From assembly GCA_015680685.1 (NCBI GenBank), contig MNCI01011971.1, positions 358,846-422,845 on the forward strand: a stretch of DNA of 64,000 bases. The letters run 5' to 3'. The notes beneath the pieces are model-generated. The model had not been told where the DNA came from. It made no database searches and worked only from the letters and a program-made list of their open reading frames with translations. Position numbers and translations under genes: made by a program. The DNA comes from Gnetum montanum. Taxonomy: Eukaryota; Streptophyta; Gnetopsida; Gnetales; Gnetaceae. Each line of letters begins with the position of its first letter. The stretch's first letter is position 1. Below are positions 47,417-57,069 of the stretch, piece after piece.

Positions 47417-47548
47417 GAATCAAATCAATTTGCAGATGCTTACAGAGCATAACGAGGGAAGTCTACCTAAAATAAGGCGGACGGAATCAAATCAATTTGC
47501 AGATGCTTACAAAGCATAAGGAGGGAAGTCCACCTAAAACAAGGCCAA
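47417..47548 (+). repeat. Tandem duplication, 67-bp unit, two copies
   Basis: GAATCAAATCAATTTGCAGA starts at 47417 and again at 47484. The copies differ at a few sites only (for example ACAGAGCATAACG against ACAAAGCATAAGG), so the duplication is recent compared with the transposons around it. It lies about 900 bp upstream of the DUF1639 start codon. Confidence 0.85.
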
Positions 47549-47577
47549 AGCCATTCCCAGGCAGAGTAACAAACACA

Positions 47578-47600
47578 GAAGAAGAAGAAGAAGAAGCAGA
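47578..47600 (+). repeat. GAA microsatellite
   Basis: About six GAA triplets, then CAGAAGG, in the promoter region of the DUF1639 gene. Confidence 0.8.
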
Positions 47601-47797
47601 AGGAGCAAAACTGCCATCTTCTTCATTCAACTAATAGGCACGCAAACGCAGACGTAGGGGCCCTTTCGCAGAGATAAGTCTCCTATTTTCAGCTGCTGCT
47701 GCTGCGCGCAACCGGAAAGCTTCAGAAACGTCTCCGTTTTATGCTGTTATCAAAGCATTCCTAAATTTGGTTCCGAGGCTGAGGCTGCCAAGTGAGC

Positions 47798-47804
47798 TAT
47801 TTAA
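47798..47804 (+). promoter_or_regulatory. Possible TATA box of the DUF1639 gene
   Basis: TATTTAA in a locally GC-richer stretch, 600 bp before the ATG. Use of this box would give a 5' leader of about 570 bases, with room for an intron and containing an upstream ATG at 47908. It is a guess from position and composition only. Confidence 0.3.
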
Positions 47805-48404
47805 GGCTTGGTGCCGCACCGCAATTTGGCGTGGCGACGCTTTTACTGAATGCTTAGCGGGCAGCGCTCCTTTGAGAGATTTGTGTGTCTAGTTCTTGAA
47901 ATTTAATGTTCACTGGCTGGAGATTCCTTGCCTTTTCTGATTTTCGAAGGCTTTGTTTTGTTGTAGCTTTTGGTTCATTGTTGTATCAATCTGAGAGAGG
48001 ACTAGGCGAATCCCTGAGGTTGCCTTTGATTTAAAGTTTTTGGCCTCTTTCTAACTCCGAAGGTTCGGAGCGTTTTTAAATTGGAGCTGAGTTTGTTGAA
48101 GTTTTCTAAGGGAGATTTTGGCATGTCTGTTTAGCTTTAAAGGATTTTAAAGCTGAATCCTCCTGTAGTAGATTTTGGTGTATGAATTGGGAGATTCAAT
48201 GTTTAGCAAAAGATTTCAGTCTCGTATAGCTGGGTTTAGCAATTCTGTGTTATAAGCGGCTTCTATAGTATCTGGTTTATTGTTAGGTAAGAGTTTTGAA
48301 GCCTTTGCGGCCTCTGCATAAGAAGCTACTATTCAGAGGTCTTTTAAAAGCCGCAATCATTTGTGCTGTAATATTACGTGTGCTTTGGGATTTGGCGTGG
48401 ATCA

Positions 48405-50063
48405 ATGGAGAAGGGGGCCGAGAGTGAGATATGCAAGAGCTTTCTGCAATGGGGGAGCCGCAAGCGTCCCCGCGGTGTGAATGGAAGAAAATCTGAAGCC
48501 AATTGCGCCGTGTTGAGAAAGCCGCCCGTTCGAGTAGACAGACGCGTTGTTAGAGCGGAAAAGGAGCCCTTGGTGGCTGCTGCTGATGATCGCAAAGGTT
48601 CTCCGGCCAAATCTGGCAACGTCGTTGCTAGCAAGAAGAGTATTCGGTCTTCTTCATCTCGAGCAAGGAACGATAGAGCAGGCCAGCATCGTCAGCATGC
48701 TCAGAATGGCGCACCAGGTGTGTCAAAGATGACATCAATGGACATGGAGAACAGGCCAGAGGCATTCGTGTGGCCTAAGTTCATGTTGACATTGTCGCAC
48801 CGAGAGAAAGAGCAGGAATTCTTGGTGATGAAGGGTACGAAGTTGCCTTTGAGGCCCAAGAAGCGCGCCAAGCAAATCCAGAGGGCACTCCTTGTACGTA
48901 AATAGACACACCTCTTGATAAATATTAAAGAATTTCCTTCTGGTTTGTGTTTTTATCAGAAAATTTGTTGGAGTGCTGTTTCATATTTATAGGGTCGTAT
49001 CTTTAGGATTGTTTTTATATGAGGTCTGTCTCTGATTTGGTTTTGAAGCATGCTACACAGCTAACCGCAAAGCTTTTTTTGACGGTATTTAGTGAATCTC
49101 GTTCCTTTCGTAAACCAATGATTCTTGTCTGTATGTGTTTCCAGGAGTTTCTGTCCTACGTACAGATATGAATTTGTTCTTTTGCCTTAGAGGTACATCT
49201 TTGTTGTTCGAAATGTCTGGGGTCGTCGGTTCGGTTTCTCAGGCGCAATTCCTGTCACTTTTACTTTTTGGTGATAGAGTATGTATTCACATTAATTTGT
49301 GTTCCTTTGGTAGGAGGATGCACAAATAGCTACCTAGATATGTTTTGTGTTTTTTTTTTGTCTTTGGCATTTGAATCGTTGATGGTTTTTTAAGCCTCCA
49401 GCGAACAGTGCTACGATGAGGGTTATATGATCTCGTGCAAAATATCTTTGATATCTTTAGCACATTCAGCTCATCTCTTTGACCTGACATTCAAATGTCC
49501 TTGCATCTGGATTCGGCGTAATGTTAAAGGATCTACATCTGCAAGATATAGATGTTAAAGGATTTGTCCGTGCACAATCGAGGTTAATAGATTTGTCGGT
49601 GCACAATCGAGGTGCGACAGGTTAAAACGCATATTTGCCTATTTCTGATCCTTGGATCTTGTGTATCTGCCACCTCGCTGTATTCGCCCTTTTAACTTAC
49701 AGTGCTGGCATTCGCATACAAGAAAATCTTGAATTCTGAAATTGATTTCTACTCTCTATATTTAGAGAGAGCTGTAGTAAAAGAGAACCGTACTAGACCG
49801 TACCATATTTAGAAATTTTAATATATATGTATGTATGTCTTGCAGTCTGTAACCCCTGGAGGTTGGCTTAGCGAGCTTTCTCAGGCCCGCTATGAAGTTA
49901 AAGAAAAGAAGTCTATTAAAAAGGTAACCTCGAAAATATCGTTGTCTCCTAATGAGTTTTGTTTCTACTTCAGAAATATTGTATTCTGAACTTATTTATT
50001 AAGATTGTTCTTTTCTTTTGTATGCAGAGACCAAGGGGTTTGAAAGCTATGCGGAGCATATAG
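48405..50063 (+). CDS. DUF1639-family protein, three exons, 200 residues
   Basis: Exons 48405-48893, 49846-49923 and 50028-50063, all phase 0, with donors GTACGT and GTAACC and acceptors CTTGCAG and ATGCAG; stop TAG at 50061-50063. The ATG at 48405 sits in ATCAATGG; an in-frame GTG 27 bases upstream is not a plausible plant start. N-terminal part: SFLQWGSRKRPRG, then a basic, low-complexity linker. C-terminal domain across the splices: LTLSHREKEQEFLVMKGTKL, RPKKRAKQIQRALL, SVTPGGWLSEL, RYEVKEKK and KRPRGLKAMRSI. These blocks are the DUF1639 signature of land plants (Leu-Thr start, acidic helix, RPKKR, PG-WL, RPRGLKAM). Its function is not known; the Lys/Arg content suggests a nuclear or nucleic-acid-associated protein, which is inference. 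It is uninterrupted and GC-richer than its neighbours. The protein is short for the family, as many members have a longer disordered linker. Confidence 0.85.
48894..49845 (+). other. Intron 1 of the DUF1639 gene
   Basis: 952 bp, T-rich, GTACGT at the donor and a pyrimidine/TATG-rich run before TTGCAG. No transposon recognised inside. Short ORFs at 49135-49329 and 49287-49490 are chance readings. Confidence 0.75.
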
Positions 50064-51320
50064 ATATTGACTCAGAATAATCAGGCAGTTTCAATCAAAT
50101 TATTCCAAGGAATATATGTTGATTTTGCATGTATAATGTTAAGCATTAGCACATTAGTTTGCATTATCCTTTCTTCATGCTCTCTCCCTTTGGATTCTTT
50201 AACATGATAGGGCAATTCAATTAGCTAGTGATCTTCTTCGTGAAATCACAATGTTTGGTTCAAAAATTGAAGCCATTCTCTTTGAATTTTTGTAACAAAA
50301 TGTATAGCAAGTCAATAACATTGATAAGAGTTAGTGATATGATTTTTCTGACAAAATATACTAGGAGTAGTTGAATCTATTTCTCTACTTCGACTTGCTT
50401 CAGTATGGTTCTTGGAAATTCAAATGTCTGAACTTTTTAAAACATCTTTTTGGATGTTTTATTTCATCTCATTAACTATTCCATGAATGGTGTTTCTTTC
50501 TACTTTGTATCTATTAGTGTTTGGCAAAAATGCTTATACTAGGTTATCAAATTTTTCCAATGACCTACAAGTGTTCTTTTGATTTAAGAGAAATTAATTG
50601 AAAGATTTGTTTTCCTAGACCATTTGGTGACCAAAAGATTATCTACCTCAATTTCATGTTATGTTGTAAAAGATCTCATATTATGATGATCTTTACCACA
50701 ACATGTCTCTCATGCTAGAAAGAAGGCCTCTATGAAATTAACATTATTTCTAGGATTCCTTCTCTATTTACATTCTTATATTTTTTCTAATTGTCAACGA
50801 TGTGTCATGTCAAAACACTAAAATCATAATAATTCTTTGTGCATTTTACATTTCCTTCGAATAGAATTCTCACCTTCAATTTCAAGTGTAAACCTAATTG
50901 CAGGAACAAACTAAAGCATTGAAAATAATATTTTGAGATCATAGTTACTTTTATAGTTATAGTCATGACATTATCTTCTAATTTAGGTTTCTTCAAGATT
51001 CAAAAGCTTATGGATCTGAGGAGAAGTCAAGGGCTTTTAGAAGGACTAGCATGAAAGACTACAAAATAGCCTATGCTAAACCAAAGCTAGGCTATCCACT
51101 TATACCTGACATGTTTAAGTTCATGGCAGAGGATGAGCAAGCTACTGATCTACCACCTTTTCTTCCAAATCTAGTCTAATTGAACTAGAAAATGATGAAG
51201 CTAAGAAATTTATAAAATGTATCATGGAGCAAGAAAAGATACAAAAACACATACATCTATAAATTAATTCACTATATAATGAACTTAGATAAGATCAACT
51301 AACTACTATATTGACATCAC
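50064..51320. other. 3' flank of the DUF1639 gene and AT-rich intergenic sequence
   Basis: AT-rich to about 50980. From about 50985 to 51175 the plus strand reads an uninterrupted peptide with AFRRTSMKDYKIAYAKPKLG and MFKFMAEDEQATDLPPF that I do not recognise. It may be the edge of the minus-strand element belonging to the LTR at 51339, read in the wrong sense, or an exon fragment. Confidence 0.35.
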
Positions 51321-51321
51321 C

Positions 51322-51337
51322 CTTAGCAATGACACCA
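51322..51337 (-). promoter_or_regulatory. Decayed tRNA-Asp-type primer site
   Basis: Minus strand TGGTGTCATTGCTAAG beside the LTR start at 51339. It corresponds to TGGTGCCGTTGCTGGG in A3 with C-to-T and G-to-A changes. It shows that this LTR was the 5' LTR of a minus-strand element whose body is gone. Confidence 0.65.
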
Positions 51338-51338
51338 A

Positions 51339-51880
51339 TGATGAGTGGCAAGAATTTCTAACATCTAACCATACAAGTCACAAGCATATGCATGTGACTT
51401 GATCATAATTCAGGGATAGAAAAATATCTACTCTATCTAGTTGATACGAAGTTCATGATCATTACCTTCTTACTAGAGTTAGTGAAGTCTATGTGTATGG
51501 TTTAACTCATAATAAGTCATATGATATACTAATGTTGTTTGACTAAAGTAAAGTATAGTTAATTAAATATTACATATTAGATTTATTGACTAAGAAATAA
51601 TGAAAATAAAATGCCAAACTAGTTTAATAGTGATAAACATATATTCCTAGCTTGATGTACATGACTTGGGCTAGTATAACTAGCACTAGGATTACCAAGA
51701 AACTTGCTATTGGGTGAATTAAGCAAAGTTGCTACTAGCTTACTAGACAATTATACCTTATTCTTGAAACTAGTCATACTTATTCAATCAAATTACTAAC
51801 AAACATTGGAAATATAGATTGCATAAGGAATGTAAATGACAAGTAAAAGTAAATTACATGTAAAATAAATTTAAGTTAAG
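51339..51880 (-). repeat. Athila-type LTR remnant, minus orientation
   Basis: Starts TGATGAGTGGCAAGAATTTC on the plus strand; TAACCATACAAGTCACAAGC matches the LTR start of the other copies. It is heavily decayed and runs tail to tail into the plus-strand LTR of A3; the boundary near 51880 is approximate. Confidence 0.6.
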
Positions 51881-52704
51881 TTGATGAACCGCGATATCAC
51901 ATCCACGATATTGGGTTCGTAATATCGGAGCCTTCCAAGTGATATCGAGCATCCGATATCAGGACCTACCTTGTTGCCTAGAAATAAGAGGTGGGTGTAC
52001 TTGGTTTGGCAATAGATTAGTTAGACCCTTACCCAAACTCTTGCCTTTTCTCCCTCTCAGAGTTAGAATTATTTCTGTGTGCCTACAGTAGGAGTCATAA
52101 AGTGAACGGATCTTTATTCGAGCATTGTGTACCTGAGCACACCTTGTGTACGGCAATAAAGATGAACTTTACGATAAACCTTGCAGCATTCAAAATAGAT
52201 TAATTAATGTTTATTACTTTTACTTAATGCTTTCCTTAGTTAATTAATGTTTTCTATCTCACCCTACAACTCTTCTAAGTAACCACACTTATTACGATCA
52301 CTTCAAGCATGCGTGTAACACATGGTAATCCAGTAACGATTAGCATTTCGTAATCCTAGTAGTGTTGCACTAGTTCAGGATGTGTACAGCAACTGAGAAC
52401 GGATGTTGGTGTTAGGACTAGTTAAAGCATAGTTGGGTAGTTAAATTAAATTAGCTACTTAGTTATGTCTCTCCTCCCTTTGTAGCACTAGGACATAAAA
52501 ATAAAAAAACTATAAAAATCATATACCTCAAGTTTAGTTGACCATACAATCGTGATATACAAGTAAGCTTAGGAAGACAATGCTTGAGTAACCCATCCTT
52601 GTTCCACAAAGGCGCATAAGCACTTAGTTCTTGGAATTTGACTAGATCATGCGTGAACGCTCGAATTCGTATGGTTGAGCGTAGGGATACCTTGCCGCTA
52701 ATCA
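51881..52704 (+). repeat. A3 5' LTR (outer end approximate)
   Basis: Ends CGCTAATCA directly before the primer site. Its 3' part is the reverse complement of the LTR starts at 45215 and 56139. Near its outer end five CGATATC/GATATCG-like words occur in 70 bp (51892-51960), just before a decayed TATA box, CCTAGAAATAAG (about 51978). Confidence 0.75.
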
Positions 52705-52705
52705 T

Positions 52706-52722
52706 TGGTGCCGTTGCTGGGG
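52706..52722 (+). promoter_or_regulatory. A3 primer-binding site, tRNA-Asp type
   Basis: TGGTGCCGTTGCTGGGG one base after the LTR CA. It is the least decayed of the primer sites in the window and orients all LTRs of this family. Athila elements use tRNA-Asp with TGGCGCCGTTGCCGGGG. Confidence 0.85.
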
Positions 52723-52841
52723 ACTTTTTTGGTTGTGTGCCACCTAGAACTTAGGAAATCTTCACATCATTGGAACGAACCCTAGGGTTGGTAATCTTAC
52801 AAATAGTGAAACGAAGAGTATTGCACACTAAATAGATAATT

Positions 52842-54697
52842 ATGTCTCCTTCTTCTTATGAGAGTGTTTCACTGCCTAGGTTCGATATAGGGAACAATTG
52901 AAGGCATAGTACACATGATAATCTACTAGTCCCTCAACAGTTTTGCATAGTATACATTCATCTTGATGAATATGTACCAAGCTTTACCTTTATCCTCCAT
53001 CGAGATGGACAACTATGTTGGAAAGATTTAGAAGGTAACATAGTATTACCTCCCAATCACTCAGTCCCAGGCATGCTTCTTTGTGATCTCACATGAATTG
53101 GTATGCAGCACATATAGGCAGAGTATGTTATGAATGTTCATGACTTGAGAGAGTATTGACCCATGGAGGCACAACATTAAAGGGATTTACAATAGGAGAG
53201 ACATCATGAATTCATGAAATGAAAGTTGTCTTAGAATGTCTTGTATGTCATAAGTGAAAATGAGGGTGGTGAACCTGCCTTAGGGGGTTTCCCACATAAT
53301 GATGTTCCTCCTGTTGACTCAGTCAAGGGGTTGTGTATTAGAATCTTCACTCAACTATCCATAACCCAGATTTTGGTACCAAAAGACACAAAGGGTCTAA
53401 GAAAGGAACACGAACGCATGACAAAGATGGACATTTCGATCGTAACTGCGATCGAGGATGCGACTACCGAAAGAAGGAAGCAGGCACCATCATGGTGACA
53501 GTCCTCCTTCTTTTTCACCATCATCATCTCCTTCACCCTCTCCTTTAGGATCTAGATGTAGTCATAAGGAAAAAGACCATGAGGATAATAGTAAGTGGAA
53601 TAGAGCTCACAAACGAAAAAGTCAGGAAAGGGGATGAGGGCATTCTAGAGAATCACAGCACAGAAGAAGGGTAAGTAGGAAACAACATAAGCATCATAGA
53701 TGCCACAAATGGGATGATCACAATGAACCCCTACTCGCTACTTGAAGTATGTTAAACATAACTAAGGCTGTTAGAGTTCCAACAAGGCACCAAAAAGATA
53801 GTAGGATCTAGAGATTAAATATGAAAAATATCCCACGATTTGAAGGGTGACACAACGCTGATCCTTAAAATCATCTACAAGAATTTCCTAATGCATGTGC
53901 CTTACAAAACATAGAAAATAAATGGAAAAAACTAAATTTTTTTCCACAGACACTAGTTAAGGAATTGAAGAGTTGGTATGGGCCCTTAGAACTGAAATCC
54001 ATTTGTAGGTGGATTACCATGTTAGAATTGTTCAACGATAAGTACCAAACGTACTCCCAAGTGTCCAACTTGTGAAAGCAAATCCAAGGATGGAAACAAG
54101 GAGGACATGAACCCTTGGATGCTGCCATGGGTTGATATTATGCATAGTTACATTATTGTCATGGCCATGGTTATTTGTAGAGGGATTAACTACACCATCT
54201 CGTAGATGGGCTTAAGCATGAAATGCGAAGAACCTTTAGGAATTATGCCGAAGGAAGGCTATCCGAGCTTAGGGCCCATCAAGTACAGAGATTATTGGAG
54301 CAAGTTCCTAAAGAGGAAGGTGAACTAAGGAAAAGAGAGAGTGGGAGGAATATAATAGAGATGGTAAATAGGAAAACTTTGCCTATTCAAAATTTAGCAT
54401 TGGAAGTATCGGCAAAGGTAGAACAAATGTGGGACTCCCTAGATAATAGATTTCAAACTATTCTCAAAATAGTAGAGGACTCTAGAGAGCAAGGTAGTGA
54501 TCACAAAAATAGAAAAAAGAGAGAAATTGAATATGCATGAAACAAAGGTAAGGGAAAAGTTGCTATCATCGAAGAGGTTGTGGATTTAGATACAAATAAT
54601 GATAGTGGATGTGAGATATGCTAATATGAACATCCTAAGGGATGTTGCCCTATAATCTCACATCTTCAAGAGTTTGGGGTGTATGCACTCAACCCAT
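52842..54697 (+). pseudogene. A3 gag
   Basis: ATG at 52842 (MSPSSYESVSLPRFDIGNN) in frame 0 to about 53500, then frame 1: a Ser/Pro run, a basic His/Arg/Lys/Ser-rich region (about 53550-53740), MKNIPRFEG (53821), NACALQNIENKWKKLNFFP, SWYGPLELKSICRWITMLEL, FNDKYQTYSQV, a helical region (54223-54540) and the zinc knuckle CEIC-YEHPKGCC (from 54610). Roughly 18 stops plus the frame change. It shows the domain order of gag in this family most clearly. Confidence 0.8.
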
Positions 54698-55350
54698 GAT
54701 TAAATAGAAGGCAAATACCTCGAAGGTTACCTTATCCTCAAGGTAATCCAAGACAGTTCCACCAAACCTTAACGTATTATCCAAGTGGAACTCCTTCACA
54801 ACCAATTGAGTAGTATCAATAGTGGCAGCACCTAAAATCATGGGGAATGCCACCAACATAGCAACAACATCCTTACCGTCAACATGACTCGTATGGATAT
54901 TACATGTAGTAACCAATCTCTCCAGGTGACTCTCCTAGTCATGTCACTCCTCAACCTCACTACCAAGCCCATGAGTATTATAGGACTCTTTCTCCTAGGG
55001 GTAATGTTCCACAAACATACTATCCTTCTCATTTGGCTACATCTCTTCCATCCATATCTCCATTGCCACCTACTCCAACTATGTAGGGTGAGCTCCTTGC
55101 CCAGTCGCAGCAACGTAATGCTACGAGGGCTATTAACTCTCAATCTACTATTGGTTTTGACAACCGCATGAATAAAAGACCTTTCTTTAGAACCAACATT
55201 CTAACTAGGTTCTTGCAACCACAAGCGACTAATCTCTTAGATACCTCATTACCAATCAAAACTTTGAAACTCGCTTCAAACCAAACACCGCACCCAACAC
55301 ATATGATCACGTTAACTCATGCTTATTCAAGATATATTTTGGATCATTGA
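54698..55350 (+). pseudogene. A3 Pro/Gln/Tyr-rich linker between gag and protease
   Basis: Readings such as RRQIPRRLPYPQGNPRQFHQ, PHYQAHEYYR and SLPSISPLPPTP, matching the linkers of A1 and A2. A TAG interrupts near 55084. The element ends soon after. Confidence 0.6.
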
Positions 55351-55370
55351 ACATACCAAAACTTCAGTTT

Positions 55371-56138
55371 CAGTTTCATTTTTAGTTTTAGTTTCAAATA
55401 ATCTATTTTTCTACAACAAGGAATGAACTTGCATGCTCATAAATAAGAGGTGAACTATTAAGGTAGATGGTTCAAAATTCCCTATGAATGCAATACAAGC
55501 AGGTCACCTTTTCTTAGAAAGCCCTCCTACATTTGAGTACAATAAATATAAGTAGGATACTATAGTTACAAATTTGGTTGATTTATTCCAAATGTTACCA
55601 AGATTACTTCATTTTCTTATAAATGTTTCCAAAACTCATGGCATGTATATTTCTACTATCTTATAGATCTAGAGGGTCTATGAATGTAATAAAGTTTAAG
55701 TTTAAGTTTCATTAAGGAGTTTATAAGTAACAAATCCTTTCTTCACTAGTTTTGGATGTTTTTTTTAATTCAGCAATTAAAATGAATTATTATAAAGTTA
55801 TTTAAATAGGAATTAAAATTTAATTATTCAATTAAAAATGTCATTTTGGTCAAGAGGCCAACTACTAGTTGGCTGAAATTTGTCATAAAAAATAAATAAT
55901 TATTGTCATAACATTGGCCAAGTGATGAACTTTTTCATGGGAATTATTGTTAGGTATTAATGGCTCAATCAACTATTAACACATAATTTAAGCCTAAAAA
56001 ACTGACATGGCAATAAATATTTAGCATTGGTTTTGATTTTGAATTTGTTTTAGTTGACCACAATTTTTTGGGATAAGGCTAGGCTAATGATGATGAAAAT
56101 CAGTTCTTAGTTACTTTATTTTTTGATTTCATTAATGA
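55371..56138. other. AT-rich sequence between A3 and A4
   Basis: No gene recognised. A strongly A/T-rich stretch of TTTAATT/AATTAAA words lies at 55760-55840. Confidence 0.4.
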
Positions 56139-57050
56139 TGAGCAGCTAGGTACCCCTATGCCCAACCATGGAAATCACGGGCGTTCACACATGACTCGGT
56201 CAGATTCCGTAGACTGTAAACACTTTGCAGACACCAAAGCCTAACCTGAAAAACCATGTGTTTGAATGGTCATTGTCTTCCCAACCTCACTTGTGTTGTT
56301 CTGATTGTGATGGTTAAGTGAGATTGAGGCAAATGATTTTTATGGTATTTTCACTTTATCTTCTAGCATCTAATTCTTGGAATGGAAAGTATGGAATGGA
56401 ATATTACATAATCTATAATTATCCTAATCTAGATCTTAACTCTTCCTAGCATAAGTATCTGATCCCATCTTTCATGCATATGCTGAGCATCCCCTAACCA
56501 CTATTGGGTTACGAGATGTTAAGTGTCGCTAGGTTGTCAAGTGTTGGGTTTACGTTCACGATGGTCATGCTTATGGTTTCTATGAACTATAAAAGAGCAA
56601 TAGCGATTAAAATAATAACAAAAGAAACCTAAGAAATTATTAAAGCATTGAAATATTAAACTATTAAATGCATTAAATGACTAAGTCCAATTGCTACAAG
56701 GAATCCTTGAAAAGCTCATCTTTATTTCCATTCACGCCAATGGGCTCAAGTACATCAGTGCTCGAATAAAGAGCCAGACATCTTTCTTACACCTACTATG
56801 GGAACTTGGAAAATATCCTAACTCTTGTAGAAACAAACTGCAAGAGCTTCGCTAGAACTGCCAAAAATGTACCTAAGTGTGGTGAGAGCCCACTTATTTA
56901 TAGGCTAAAATAGGCTCCACATAAATGGGGCCACATCGAAGCATGGAGGGATGTGTTGACGGGGCCATGTCAACGTGATACAACATCAATTTTACTGACA
57001 CTCATGACACAACATCAATTTTACTAACACTCCAAGTGCCCGAGTCTACA
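56139..57050 (-). repeat. A4 3' LTR (outer end approximate)
   Basis: The plus strand starts TGATGAGCAGCTAGGTACCC and aligns with 45215-46085 almost throughout. TATA box in reverse at 56902-56895, with GTTGACGGGGCC and ACATCGAAGCAT upstream. A 17-base ACAACATCAATTTTACT repeat lies at its outer end (56980-57035). Confidence 0.75.
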
Positions 57051-57069
57051 GAGAAGGACAAATTAAAAA

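Larger units (their letters stand above)
51881..55370 (+). mobile_element. A3: 5' part of an Athila-like element, plus strand
   Basis: LTR (to 52704), primer site (52706-52722), leader, gag (52842-54697) and a Pro/Gln-rich linker to about 55350. Protease, RT, integrase and the 3' LTR are absent. It is the same family as A1, A2 and A4, in the opposite orientation. Confidence 0.75.

Noticed and set aside
47122-47450. Two overlapping minus-strand ORFs of 91 and 95 codons upstream of the DUF1639 gene
   Set aside because: Different frames of the same stretch, no recognisable domain, and no splice or promoter evidence. The local higher GC content makes chance ORFs more likely.
48378-48404. GTG start extending the DUF1639 protein by nine residues
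   Set aside because: Plants rarely use GTG, and the following ATG at 48405 has a better context and is the natural start.
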